From the NCBI GenBank assembly GCA_902765025.1, contig CACWYC010000012.1, positions 23,648 to 87,647 on the forward strand: a DNA stretch of 64,000 bases. The letters run 5' to 3'. Origin of the DNA: Oscillospiraceae bacterium (GTDB lineage Bacteria; Bacillota; Clostridia; Oscillospirales; Oscillospiraceae). Both the position numbers and the translations under genes were made by a program. Numbering within the stretch: position 1 is the first letter of the stretch; every line of letters begins with the position of its first letter. Positions 33,897 through 42,199 of the stretch are shown one piece after another. The notes beneath the pieces are model-generated. The model made no database searches. It saw only the letters and a list, made by a program, of their open reading frames with translations, and had not been told where the DNA came from.

Positions 33897-34133
33897 ATGA
33901 TACCCAAACAGGAACGGGTGGTGGTCACCTTTTACACCACCGCCGAGGCCATGGCCACGGAGAAGCTGTGCGCCGCCCACGGCTTGCCCGGCAAGCTGAT
34001 CTCCGCCCCCCGGGCCCTCAGCGCCGACTGCGGCATCGCCTGGAGCGGCCCTGCGGACACCGCCGCCGCCCTCCGGGCCGCACTGGAGACCGGCGGCGTG
34101 GAGTACGCCGGCTTCCACACCATGACCGTTTGA
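33897..34133 (+). CDS. DUF3343 protein (putative Se/S carrier-like)
   Basis: 78 residues. The pattern VVVTFYTTAEAMATEKLCAAHGLPGKLI, PRALSADCGIAW and a final VEYAGFHTM matches the DUF3343 family, small proteins with a conserved Cys (here in ADCGIAW) that occur beside selenium and sulfur handling genes. It precedes the YedE-like transporter and TusA-like protein. GGGGGGTG is upstream of the ATG. It has its own promoter, and a second promoter follows before the transporter. Confidence 0.8.
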   Translation: MIPKQERVVVTFYTTAEAMATEKLCAAHGLPGKLISAPRALSADCGIAWSGPADTAAALRAALETGGVEYAGFHTMTV

Positions 34134-34186
34134 GCCGCCCATCAGTAGGGAAACGATAATTTCCCGAAAGGTTTCCACTTTACCGG

Positions 34187-34215
34187 TTGACCTTTTCACC
34201 GTGATATTTTATAAT
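34187..34215 (+). promoter_or_regulatory. Promoter of yedE-tusA
   Basis: TTGACC (34187-34192), 17-base spacer and TATAAT (34210-34215). The leader of about 75 bases is very GC-rich, and GGGCGG (34230-34235) can pair with CCGCCT (34270-34275) around inner helices just before the ribosome binding site. Confidence 0.75.
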
Positions 34216-34298
34216 GGATAACGATATAGGGCGGTGCCCCTGCCCCGGGGTAGCGGTTACCTCCGGCGGGGCCGCCTCTTTGAAAGGAGAGAGAACCT

Positions 34299-35399
34299 AT
34301 GACAAAACGCGTCAATCCTCTGGTACTGATTGCCGGCTTCGCCGTGGGCGTGGCGGCGCTGGTGCTGACGGCCCTGGGCAACCCCGCCAACATGGGCTTC
34401 TGCATTGCCTGCTTCGTCCGTGACATCGCCGGTGCCACCAAGCTGCACACCGCCGCGCCGGTGCAGTATTTCCGCCCGGAGATCGTGGGCCTGGTACTGG
34501 GCTCCACCATCATGTCCCTGGCTACGAAGGAATTCAAGGCCCGGGCCGGCTCCGCCCCCGCCACCCGGTTTGTGCTGGGCGCCTTCGTGATGATTGGCGC
34601 GCTGGTGTTCCTGGGCTGCCCGCTGCGCATGGTCATCCGCATGGGCGGCGGCGACCTCAACGCCATTGTGGGCCTGGCCGGCTTCTTCATCGGCATCCTG
34701 CTGGGCGTGTTCTTCCTGAAAAAGGGCTTCTCCCTGAAGCGCAGCTACACCGTGGCCACCGTGGAGGGCTACACCCTGCCCGGCATCCTGGTGGTGCTGT
34801 TCATCCTGGTGCTGGCGGTGCCCGCCCTGTTCGCCTTCTCCGAGAGTGGCCCCGGCAGCAAACACGCCCCCGTCATTGCCTCCCTGCTCATCGCCCTGGT
34901 GGTGGGCGCCCTGTGCCAGCGCTCCCGCATGTGCATGGTGGGCGGTATGCGTGACGCCGTCATGTTCCGCGACTTCAACCTGCTGTCCGGCTTCGGCGTG
35001 ATTTTCGTCACCGTGCTGCTGGGCAACATCATCCTGGGCAACTTCAAGGGCTTCTCCACCTATCTGCAGCCCATCGCCCACGCCTCCCAGCTGTGGAACC
35101 TGCTGGGCATGGTGCTGGTGGGCTGGGGCAGCGTGCTGCTGGGCGGCTGCCCCCTGCGCCAGCTGATTCTGGCCGGCGAGGGCAACGGCGACAGCGCCGT
35201 TACCGTGCTGGGTATGCTGGTGGGCGCTGCCTTTGCCCACAACTTCAAGCTGGCCGGCAGCGCCGCCGCCCTCAATGACGGCGTGTACTCCCCCGGCGGC
35301 ATCGGCACCACCGGCAAGGTGGCCGTTATCATCGGCTTTGCCGTGCTGCTGGTGATTTCCCTGCTGAATCTTCCCAAGGAGGCGAAACAAAATGGTTGA
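34299..35399 (+). CDS. yedE: YedE-family putative selenium (or thiosulfate-type) transporter
   Basis: 366 residues with about ten membrane helices and an internal duplication. Each half has a Cys-containing motif: MGFCIACFVRDI and LGCPLRM in the first, SRMCMVGGMRDAVMF and LGGCPLRQLILAGEG in the second, as in YeeE/YedE transporters. The next gene encodes a TusA-like protein and the previous a DUF3343 protein; this trio marks selenium metabolism in Clostridia, though YeeE relatives carry thiosulfate. AAAGGAGAG precedes the ATG. Its stop overlaps the tusA start by 8 bases. Confidence 0.88.
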   Translation: MTKRVNPLVLIAGFAVGVAALVLTALGNPANMGFCIACFVRDIAGATKLHTAAPVQYFRPEIVGLVLGSTIMSLATKEFKARAGSAPATRFVLGAFVMIGALVFLGCPLRMVIRMGGGDLNAIVGLAGFFIGILLGVFFLKKGFSLKRSYTVATVEGYTLPGILVVLFILVLAVPALFAFSESGPGSKHAPVIASLLIALVVGALCQRSRMCMVGGMRDAVMFRDFNLLSGFGVIFVTVLLGNIILGNFKGFSTYLQPIAHASQLWNLLGMVLVGWGSVLLGGCPLRQLILAGEGNGDSAVTVLGMLVGAAFAHNFKLAGSAAALNDGVYSPGGIGTTGKVAVIIGFAVLLVISLLNLPKEAKQNG

Positions 35400-35595
35400 C
35401 GCCAGAGGTTTGTCCTGCCCGCTGCCCGTGGTGATGGTGCAGAAGGAAGTCAAGGCCAACGCCCCCAAGGAATTGGAGGTCAAGGTGGACAGCATGGTGT
35501 GCGTGGAGAACGTGAAGCGCTACGCCGCCTCCCAGGGCTACGCCGTGTCCGTGAAGGACGAGGGCGACGAATTCACCATGATGCTGACCAAATAA
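35392..35595 (+). CDS. TusA/SirA-like sulfur carrier protein
   Basis: 67 residues; MVDARGLSCPLPVVMVQKEV holds the family Cys-Pro-X-Pro motif with the sulfur-carrying Cys9. The short form without a C-terminal DsrE domain distinguishes it from full YedF. It overlaps yedE by 8 bases and ends the operon at a strong terminator. Sulfur would come from a cysteine desulfurase such as the one at 25,710. Confidence 0.88.
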   Translation: MVDARGLSCPLPVVMVQKEVKANAPKELEVKVDSMVCVENVKRYAASQGYAVSVKDEGDEFTMMLTK

Positions 35596-35607
35596 AAAGC
35601 ACTCATA

Positions 35608-35646
35608 GTAAAAATATCCCGCTGCGTCTGCAGCGGGATATTTTTA
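35608..35646. terminator. Bidirectional terminator after tusA-like gene
   Basis: AAATATCCCGCTG and CAGCGGGATATTT pair around a short loop, flanked by A- and T-runs, between convergent genes. Confidence 0.9.
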
Positions 35647-35654
35647 TATAAGAA

Positions 35655-36869
35655 TCAGCCCTCGGCCACCTTTTTGTCCAGCTCCCGGATGACCGCGTCG
35701 ATCCGTCCGGCGATGGCCACGAAGTCCTCCGCCGTCTTGCCCCGGGTGGTCTCGGCGGCGGTGCCGATGCGGACGCCGCTGGCCTCCATAGGACTGCGCT
35801 TTTCGCCGGGCACGCAGTTCTTGTTCAGGGTGATGCCGTGGCGGTCCAGCTCCTCCTGCACCATGGCGCCGGTGAGGCGGGGATGGGTGCGGCTCAGATC
35901 CAGCAGGAACAGGTGGTTCTCCGTGCCGCCGGTGACCACGTGGTAGCCCATTTTGATAAAGGCACGGCACATGGCGTCGCAGTTTTCCACCACCCGCCGG
36001 GCGTAGTCCCGGAACGCCGGCGTGCAGGCCTCCTCCGCCGCCACCGCCTTGGCGGCGATGACGTGCTGCAGCGGGCCGCCCTGGGTGCCGGGGAACACGG
36101 CGCCGTCCACCTTCCCCGCCAGCTCCGGGCGGCAGAAGATAAGGCCGCCCCGGGGGCCCCGGAGGGTCTTGTGGGTGGTGGTGGTGACGATGTCCGCCAG
36201 GCCGAAGGGGGAGGGATGCACGCCCCCGGCCACCAGCCCCGCAATGTGGGCCATGTCCACCATAAACCAGGGCCGCCGCCCGCCTGTGGCGCACTTGTCC
36301 AGAATGGCGCGAATCCGGGCAAAATCGATGATGCGGGAGTAGGCGCTGGCCCCCGCCAGCACCAGGCTGGGCTGGTACTTGCGGATTTTCCGGGCGATGT
36401 CGTCGTAGTCGATGAAGCCGTTTTCATCCACGTCGTAGAACACGGTGTGGTAGATTTTCCCGCTGAAATTGGCGGCGGAGCCGTGACTCAGGTGGCCGCC
36501 GTTGTTCAGGTCCATGGCCAGAATGGTGTCCCCCGGCTGCAACACCGCCTGGTAGGCCGCCAGATTGGCCTGGGAGCCGCTGTGAGGCTGCACGTTCACG
36601 TGGTAGTCGGTTTGAAACACCTCCTGCCACTTGGCGCAGCAGTACTCCTCAATCCGATCCACCACCTGGCAGCCGCCGTAATACCGTCCCTTGCGGCCCA
36701 CGCCGTCGTGGCGGTGGGCGGGGTAGCCCTCGCTGTATTTGTTGGTGAGGCAGGACCCCATGGCCCGCATCACGTTGTCGCTGGTGAAATTTTCGCTGGC
36801 GATCAGCTCGATGGTGTTCTCCTGCCGCTGCCGCTCTTGCTCGATCCATTCGAAAACCTTGGATTCCAT
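35655..36869 (-). CDS. glyA: Serine hydroxymethyltransferase
   Basis: 404 residues, the usual length. IELIASENFTSDNVM, NVQPHSGSQANLAAY, MDMAHIAGLVAGG-type VDMAHIAGLVAG, the PLP lysine in TTTTHKTLRGPRGG (about residue 233) and the C-terminal SGVRIGTAAETTRG. It converts serine and tetrahydrofolate to glycine and methylene-tetrahydrofolate. Transcribed alone from a minus-strand promoter at 36,915. Confidence 0.96.
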   Translation of the reverse strand: MESKVFEWIEQERQRQENTIELIASENFTSDNVMRAMGSCLTNKYSEGYPAHRHDGVGRKGRYYGGCQVVDRIEEYCCAKWQEVFQTDYHVNVQPHSGSQANLAAYQAVLQPGDTILAMDLNNGGHLSHGSAANFSGKIYHTVFYDVDENGFIDYDDIARKIRKYQPSLVLAGASAYSRIIDFARIRAILDKCATGGRRPWFMVDMAHIAGLVAGGVHPSPFGLADIVTTTTHKTLRGPRGGLIFCRPELAGKVDGAVFPGTQGGPLQHVIAAKAVAAEEACTPAFRDYARRVVENCDAMCRAFIKMGYHVVTGGTENHLFLLDLSRTHPRLTGAMVQEELDRHGITLNKNCVPGEKRSPMEASGVRIGTAAETTRGKTAEDFVAIAGRIDAVIRELDKKVAEG

Positions 36870-36914
36870 ATCTTTTTCTCCTCAATGGCCCGAAAAGGCC
36901 CTCATTAAGCAAAG

Positions 36915-36943
36915 ATAATATGCCCAAAGGGCTTCACTGTCAA
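36915..36943 (-). promoter_or_regulatory. Promoter of glyA
   Basis: Minus-strand TTGACA (36938-36943), 17-base spacer and TATTAT (36915-36920). Confidence 0.75.
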
Positions 36944-36986
36944 TACCCAATCCCCAAAATCCGCCGTAGACGGCAGGGCGGAATTG

Positions 36987-36995
36987 TGCTATAAT
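36987..36995 (+). promoter_or_regulatory. Extended -10 promoter of the NYN gene
   Basis: TGCTATAAT with no good -35; it is divergent from the glyA promoter. Confidence 0.55.
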
Positions 36996-37026
36996 GGCAC
37001 AAATTATGGAAAATGAGGAACCATAT

Positions 37027-37842
37027 ATGAGACGATTCTTTCTGGTGGACTACGAAAACGTGTCCGACGGCGGCCTCCACGGTTTTTTTGACCTGACGGG
37101 CGATGACACCGTGGCCCTGTTCTACACCCAGAACGCCAATAAAATCAGCATTGACTTTTTTGAGATTGCCATGCGCAGCGACACAGCCGCCCACATCGCC
37201 TTCATCAAGGTGAATCCCGGCAACCAGGCGCTGGATTTGCAGCTGGCCTCCTACCTTGGCGCCCTGATGGCCAGCGCCGAGGACGACTGCGCCTTTTACA
37301 TCGTCAGCAAGGACAAGGGCTTCCAGTGCCTCATCCCCTTCTGGGGCGCCCACCACGGCGGCACGCCGCTGTACCATGTGCGCAGCATCGAGGAGGCTAT
37401 CCAGCCCGGCGGGGCAAAGCCTGCCGAGGTCAAGCCCGCCCGGGCCGCCCGCCCCCAGCCAAAACCCGCTCCCCAGCCCCCCAAACAGCCGGAAAAGACG
37501 CCGGAGCCCCAGCCGGAGACAGACCCCGCGCCCCAGCCAGCCCCGGTAGTGGAGGGCAAGGCCCCGGAGACCACCGCCACGCCGGTGAAGCCCAAGAAGG
37601 CCGCCAAGGCCAAGAGCCTCTCCGCCGCCTCCGCCGGCAAGGCCGCCGCCAACAACATGGTGCAGCAGGTGCTGAGCAAGGCCAAGGTGGACAGCCCCGA
37701 CATCGCCTTCATGGCCTCCCTGGTGAGCAAGCACACCGGCCAGGACAAAATGAAGCAGACCGTCTACCGCGCCACCATCGCCAAGTTCGGCCAGAAGCGG
37801 GGTCTGGAAATCTACAATCTGGTGAAATCCCTCTTGAAGTGA
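37027..37842 (+). CDS. NYN/PIN-like domain protein with Pro/Ala-rich linker
   Basis: 271 residues. Residues 1-120 resemble a PIN-like NYN fold: RRFFLVDYENVSDGGL (first catalytic Asp) and DDCAFYIVSKDKGFQCLI (second acidic cluster), as expected for a nuclease acting on RNA. A low-complexity linker rich in Pro, Ala, Lys and Glu (about 128-200) joins it to a C-terminal helical domain (about 205-271) with basic residues. ATG at 37027 has GAGGAA upstream; ATG at 37006 lies at the predicted transcription start. Target unknown. Confidence 0.75.
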   Translation: MRRFFLVDYENVSDGGLHGFFDLTGDDTVALFYTQNANKISIDFFEIAMRSDTAAHIAFIKVNPGNQALDLQLASYLGALMASAEDDCAFYIVSKDKGFQCLIPFWGAHHGGTPLYHVRSIEEAIQPGGAKPAEVKPARAARPQPKPAPQPPKQPEKTPEPQPETDPAPQPAPVVEGKAPETTATPVKPKKAAKAKSLSAASAGKAAANNMVQQVLSKAKVDSPDIAFMASLVSKHTGQDKMKQTVYRATIAKFGQKRGLEIYNLVKSLLK

Positions 37843-37852
37843 TGGCATCCCC

Positions 37853-37893
37853 ACAGGGAAAAGGCTCAAAAGCCGCCTTTTCCCTTGTTTTAT
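37853..37893 (+). terminator. Terminator after the NYN gene
   Basis: AGGGAAAAGGC and GCCTTTTCCCT pair around an A-rich loop, followed by TGTTTT. Confidence 0.75.
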
Positions 37894-37946
37894 GCCCCCA
37901 GCGGTGCTATACTGGCAAAAGGCTGTTTTTTGGGGAGGGTGAATCC

Positions 37947-38573
37947 ATGGGCCGATGTGTCATTGTGGGCGGCGCGCCCATTGCCGACTATGCCGAAATC
38001 CGCCGCGCCCTGCGTGGGGACGATTACGTGATTTACTGCGACAGCGGCCTTGCCCACTGCGACGGCCTGGGCCGGGTCCCCGACCTGATCGTGGGCGACT
38101 TCGACTCCCACCCCCGGCCCGAGACGGACGTGGAGACCATCGTCCTGCCCCGGGTGAAGGACGACACCGACACCGTCTTTGCCGTAAAAGAGGCGCTGCG
38201 CCGGGGCTATGACGATTTCCTGCTGCTGGGCGTGGTAGGCCGCCGCCTGGATCACACCTGGGGCAACGTGTCCCTTTTGCTGTATCTGGACACCTTGGGC
38301 AAAACCGCCGCCATTTGGGACGACTATTCGGAGCTGTCCGTCGTCTCCCGCGGCCCGGCCCTGATTCCGGACCGCTACCCCTTCTTTTCCCTGCTGAATG
38401 TCTCCGGCCTTGCGGAGGACGTGACCATTGAAAACGCCAAATACCCCCTGCAAAATGCCGCCATCACCTGCGACTACCCCATCGGCGTCAGCAACGAAGT
38501 GACCCCCGGCATGACCGCCTGTGTCACCGTGGGCCGTGGGCGGCTGCTGCTCATCAAAGTACGGCACGAATGA
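37947..38573 (+). CDS. thiN: Thiamine pyrophosphokinase
   Basis: 208 residues. CDSGLAHCDGLGRVPDLIVGDFDS is the catalytic signature with the acidic Mg-binding residues; VKDDTDTVFAVKEAL and GVVGRRLDHTWGNV are the other family motifs. It transfers pyrophosphate from ATP to thiamine. GGGGAGGGTG precedes the ATG at 37947. In many Firmicutes this gene follows rpe; here it stands about 17 kb away. It is followed 22 bases later by mntP. Confidence 0.93.
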   Translation: MGRCVIVGGAPIADYAEIRRALRGDDYVIYCDSGLAHCDGLGRVPDLIVGDFDSHPRPETDVETIVLPRVKDDTDTVFAVKEALRRGYDDFLLLGVVGRRLDHTWGNVSLLLYLDTLGKTAAIWDDYSELSVVSRGPALIPDRYPFFSLLNVSGLAEDVTIENAKYPLQNAAITCDYPIGVSNEVTPGMTACVTVGRGRLLLIKVRHE

Positions 38574-38595
38574 TTCCATAATCGAGAGGTGCGCC

Positions 38596-39180
38596 ATGCG
38601 CTACGATGCCCTGTTTTTTGTCAATAGTATCCTCTTCGGCGTGGGCCTTGCCATGGACGCCTTCTCCGTGTCGGTGGCCAACGGCCTGCGGGAGCCCCAT
38701 ATGCCCCGCCGCCGCATGGCGCTGATTGCCGGCACCTTCGCCTTTTTCCAGATTGTCATGCCCCTGGCGGGCTGGCTGTGCGTCCACACCATCGCCACCG
38801 CCTTTGCCGCCGCCCAGAGGGCCATCCCCTGGGTGGCCCTGGCGCTGCTGGCCTACCTGGGCATCAGCATGATTCGGGAGGGGCTCCACCCGGCGTCCGA
38901 CGGCGGCGAGGCCCTGCCTGTGGGCCTGGCGGCCCTGCTGGGCCAGGGGGTGGCTACCTCCATCGACGCCCTGTCCGTGGGCTTCACCATCGCGGACTAC
39001 GACTTCCCCGCCGCCCTTTTGGAGTGCCTCATCATCGGCGCGGTCACCTTTGTCATCTGCCTGGCGGGGCTGCTGCTGGGCCGCCGTTTCGGCGCCCGCC
39101 TGGCGGGCCGCGCCCCCATTCTGGGCGGCGTCATCCTCATCGCCATCGGCCTGGAAATCTTCATTACAGGCATTATGTAA
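38596..39180 (+). CDS. mntP: Manganese efflux pump MntP
   Basis: 194 residues with six membrane helices. The Asp-containing motifs GLAMDAFSVSVANG (helix 1) and ATSIDALSVGFT (helix 4) are the conserved Mn2+ binding sites. GAGAGGT precedes the ATG. It exports Mn2+ when it is in excess. No yybP-ykoY riboswitch is seen upstream, as it lies behind thiN. Confidence 0.93.
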   Translation: MRYDALFFVNSILFGVGLAMDAFSVSVANGLREPHMPRRRMALIAGTFAFFQIVMPLAGWLCVHTIATAFAAAQRAIPWVALALLAYLGISMIREGLHPASDGGEALPVGLAALLGQGVATSIDALSVGFTIADYDFPAALLECLIIGAVTFVICLAGLLLGRRFGARLAGRAPILGGVILIAIGLEIFITGIM

Positions 39181-39195
39181 ACCAATTTCAGACAG

Positions 39196-39232
39196 ATGAA
39201 AACCGCTGCCGTGGAGGCAGCGGTTTTTCTGT
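39196..39232. terminator. Bidirectional terminator after mntP
   Basis: AAAACCGCTGCC and GGCAGCGGTTTT form a 12-bp stem between convergent genes. Confidence 0.88.
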
Positions 39233-39996
39233 TATTCCGGCAGCAGCATGTAATATGTGGCCAGGCTGTTGCACCAGATGTGGAGCAATATGGAAAAGCT
39301 GATGTTGCCGGTCACATCGTACACCGCCGTCAGCACAACGCCGCCCACCAGGTACACCAGGCCGTCCAGCAGCTGCCGCCATTCGCCGTCGAACACCGCG
39401 TAGGCCCACACGTGCATCAATGCGAACAGCCCCGCCGTCACCACATAGGCCGCGAAGCGGCTGCGCCGCTCCAGGGGCCGGAAGATGCCGTAGCGGAAGA
39501 TCAGCTCCTCCAAAATAGGCCCCGCCACCGCCGTCACCAGAATAAACAGCCACGTGTGGGCACCGCCTACGGCCTGCTCCTCAATGGCGGACTGGTTGCC
39601 GGACACCACGCCCATGGTGCCCTCCAGCCAGTCGGTTATCAGCCATTCCGCCCAGGTCATGGCCTCGTCGATTACCGGCAGCAGCAACAGCGTCACCACC
39701 AGCCGCCAACGGGGATAGGCCCGCAGCCCCGCCAAGGCCTGGGCCAGAGGCCGCCGCAGCAGCCATATCGCCGCCAGGCACAGCGCCACGTCGTACAGTT
39801 CGAACAGCAAATCCCAGTTGCTGTCCACCGCCAGGAAAGCGTAAAGCCTGTCGCTCCATTCCGCCGCCATCCACAGCCCATCCCTCACCGGGTAGAGCAG
39901 CAGCACGTAGCAAAACAGCAGCACCGGCCCGATCCACCACCGTTTTTTATCGTATTCCTCCGCAAAGGGCCGCATCAGAAGCATAGGGAAAACCAT
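39232..39996 (-). CDS. CPBP-family intramembrane glutamic protease
   Basis: 254 residues with about seven hydrophobic segments. The diagnostic motif EELIFRYGIFRPL (Glu-Glu-X3-Arg, about residue 165) and the later conserved His in FALMHVWAY place it among CAAX-processing/bacteriocin-processing (ABI) proteases. Substrate unknown. AAAGGAA is directly at the ATG, so a later ATG (MLLMRPF, four codons on) is possible. Confidence 0.85.
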   Translation of the reverse strand: MVFPMLLMRPFAEEYDKKRWWIGPVLLFCYVLLLYPVRDGLWMAAEWSDRLYAFLAVDSNWDLLFELYDVALCLAAIWLLRRPLAQALAGLRAYPRWRLVVTLLLLPVIDEAMTWAEWLITDWLEGTMGVVSGNQSAIEEQAVGGAHTWLFILVTAVAGPILEELIFRYGIFRPLERRSRFAAYVVTAGLFALMHVWAYAVFDGEWRQLLDGLVYLVGGVVLTAVYDVTGNISFSILLHIWCNSLATYYMLLPE

Positions 39997-40049
39997 TTCC
40001 TTTCAACCTTTTTCCCCATTATACCACGAAAACCGCCGAATGCAAATCG

Positions 40050-41681
40050 CTACGGCAACGTGACGCTCCCGGCGCTTTGCGCCTTCCCATCTGCCTCTTG
40101 TACGTTGCTACCGTCACCGTCGGGCAAAAAGGCGTGATACGTATCCTCCATCACGTCCAGCAGCTGTGTGCCCCGGCCAGAGGGATACGCCTCACGGCAT
40201 TGCCGGAAGACAGCCGTGTAGTCCAGGACATCATTGGGGGACATTTCCATTGAGACCCGCAGGCTGCGGGTGAAGCCAATGGCTCGGCACAGAATTACGG
40301 CGGCGTAGTCGTCCCCCACCTTCTGGTGGCCAATTTTTACCAGATAGTCCAGAGTACCCACCGGATCGCTGTCAAACCGATCCGTCAGCGCAATGGCCGC
40401 CAGCTCCGCCCCGGCACCGTCAGTGTGGAGATACCAGGCGCCGATGGCCTCTGTGGACATTTTTTCCCAGTCCGGGAGATACAGGCTTTGCAGCACCGCA
40501 TCCGTCAGGCCGTAGTCGGCGGGTTCGATGCTCACCGGGGTACCCACCGCCGGGTCTACGGAGAGGACGAACGTATCCTCCTCGGTGTCAGCCTGCTCGC
40601 CGTTTTCCAGCGGTGTCTCCACGGTCTCCTGCCCGCTGCCCACGCCCTCCTCCGACGGGGTCTTTTGGCCATCGGTAAACGTACACACCACCGCCAGCAG
40701 CACCGCAGCCGCCAGCAGGAAGAGCGCCGCCGCCCGGTTTCGGGGCTTCCCGGCAATGGCGGCGATTCGCTCCCGCAACCCTTTCTTGCCGCCGGTCATG
40801 GTGGTGGCGGACAGCAGCAGGTTTCCCGCCCCCGGCTGGGCGCAGGACAGGGCGATTAGCGTCCGCCCGTAGGCCGAGCGCTCGCCGGTGTCCATGGCGG
40901 CGGTCACCGCCTCGTCGCAGGCCATCTCGCAGTCCCGGCGGCTCAGCGCCGCCGCCCACCACACCAGCGGGTCAAACCAGTGCAGCGCCAGGCACACGCC
41001 CCGCACCAGCCCCCAGAGGTGGTCGCCGTGATGAAAATGGGCATCCTCGTGGCGCAGCACGTAATCCATTGCCTCCCGGGGCAGCGTCCGGGGCAAATAG
41101 ATGGCCGGGCGCACCACGCCGAAAAGGCACGGCGTATCCACCGCCGCGAAATACACCGGCAGCCTTGTGAGGGCGGAAACGGTGCCGTCCTCCCACTTCA
41201 CCCGGCTTTTTCGCAGCCGCAGGGCAAAAAGCAGGTTGCCGCCCGCCAGCCATAGCGCCATGATGGCCACGCCGCCCAGCCAAAGCATCTGTAACGCCTC
41301 CGCCACGGTGACGCCACTGCTCATGCGCTGGTAGACACAGCTGTCCACCTCGCTGTCGTCCAGGGCGGCGGTGTTCACCCCGGACTTTCGCAGCTCCTCC
41401 ATGACCTGGGTGTAGGCCCTGTCATAGCTCATTCCCGGGAGGGGCAACTCGGCAGCGGCTTCCACCGTTTCCGCCGCAGTCGTTTGGCGGGCCTGCTGCA
41501 GCACCGCCGCCACGCTCCACGGGCTGTTGCCTACGCCCACAGGCAGCACCAGCCGCACCGCCAGCAGCAGCCACAGGGCGTACTGCAGGCGCCGCCTGAT
41601 GCGCCCGCGAAGCCCATACCGCAGCGCCGCCAGCACTCCCGCCAGCACCGCGCCGCTGAGGGCCCATCCTATCGTCATCAT
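40050..41681 (-). CDS. BlaR1/MecR1-type M56 metalloprotease membrane sensor
   Basis: 543 residues. Three to four N-terminal membrane helices, the zinc protease motif VLRHEDAHFHHGDH (HExxH, about residue 205), a fourth helix region at about 305-325 and an extracytoplasmic C-terminal domain of about 210 residues. This tail lacks the penicillin-binding SxxK/SxN/KTG set of true BlaR1, so it senses something else. The start overlaps the blaI stop (ATGA), and the pair forms an operon. It would cleave the BlaI-like repressor after receiving its signal. Confidence 0.85.
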   Translation of the reverse strand: MMTIGWALSGAVLAGVLAALRYGLRGRIRRRLQYALWLLLAVRLVLPVGVGNSPWSVAAVLQQARQTTAAETVEAAAELPLPGMSYDRAYTQVMEELRKSGVNTAALDDSEVDSCVYQRMSSGVTVAEALQMLWLGGVAIMALWLAGGNLLFALRLRKSRVKWEDGTVSALTRLPVYFAAVDTPCLFGVVRPAIYLPRTLPREAMDYVLRHEDAHFHHGDHLWGLVRGVCLALHWFDPLVWWAAALSRRDCEMACDEAVTAAMDTGERSAYGRTLIALSCAQPGAGNLLLSATTMTGGKKGLRERIAAIAGKPRNRAAALFLLAAAVLLAVVCTFTDGQKTPSEEGVGSGQETVETPLENGEQADTEEDTFVLSVDPAVGTPVSIEPADYGLTDAVLQSLYLPDWEKMSTEAIGAWYLHTDGAGAELAAIALTDRFDSDPVGTLDYLVKIGHQKVGDDYAAVILCRAIGFTRSLRVSMEMSPNDVLDYTAVFRQCREAYPSGRGTQLLDVMEDTYHAFLPDGDGSNVQEADGKAQSAGSVTLP

Positions 41682-42061
41682 TGCTCCTCCTCCATCCTCC
41701 GCAGCAGGGCGTACAGCTCGTCTCTCTCCTCCCGGGACAGTCCTTTTTCCTCCGTAAAGGCGCTGACCATCATGCTGACGCTGCCCCGGTACACCCGGTG
41801 GAGAAAGACCTCCGTCTCCCGCCGGGCGGCGTCGGAGCGCTCCACATTGGCCCGGTAGACTTTGACGCCCCCTTCTTCCCGGCAGTCGATGGCCCCCTTC
41901 TCCGTCATGCGGCGCAGCAGGGTCAGCGTGGTGCTGCGGCTCCACCCCGCCCGCCGGGCCATGTCCTCCACCGCCTCCCGGCCGGTGCAGTCCCCCTTTT
42001 CCCACAGGCACTCCATCAATTTCCACTCCGTGGAGGTGAACAGTTCTCCCTGGTGCTGCAT
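41678..42061 (-). CDS. BlaI/MecI/CopY-family repressor
   Basis: 127 residues. Winged helix with SSTTLTL-like recognition helix (RAGWSRSTTLTLLRRMTEKGAID) and the family's wing and dimerisation helix (VERSDAARRETEVFL). GGAGGAAAC precedes the ATG. It is coupled to the M56 sensor gene. The likely target is its own promoter, which contains an 11-bp inverted repeat of TACA/TGTA type. Confidence 0.9.
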   Translation of the reverse strand: MQHQGELFTSTEWKLMECLWEKGDCTGREAVEDMARRAGWSRSTTLTLLRRMTEKGAIDCREEGGVKVYRANVERSDAARRETEVFLHRVYRGSVSMMVSAFTEEKGLSREERDELYALLRRMEEEQ

Positions 42062-42079
42062 TTGTGTTTCCTCCTGTCT

Positions 42080-42121
42080 ACAATGTAAACTCACTGTACC
42101 ACAGCCTGTTTACATTGTCAA
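42080..42121 (-). promoter_or_regulatory. blaI-blaR1 promoter and operator
   Basis: Minus-strand TTGACA (42116-42121), 17-base spacer and TACAGT (42093-42098). ACAATGTAAAC (42080-42090) and GTTTACATTGT (42108-42118) form an inverted repeat overlapping -35 and the start region, as in BlaI/MecI operators. Confidence 0.8.
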
Positions 42122-42138
42122 CAGCCAAATTCTTCCCC

Positions 42139-42167
42139 TTGGCAAATCCCCTAATCCGTGGTACACT
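42139..42167 (+). promoter_or_regulatory. Promoter of the MFS-spermidine synthase gene
   Basis: TTGGCA (42139-42144), 17-base spacer and TACACT (42162-42167). Confidence 0.65.
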
Positions 42168-42199
42168 GGCCCAGATGACATTTTTTACCGGAGGCAACT

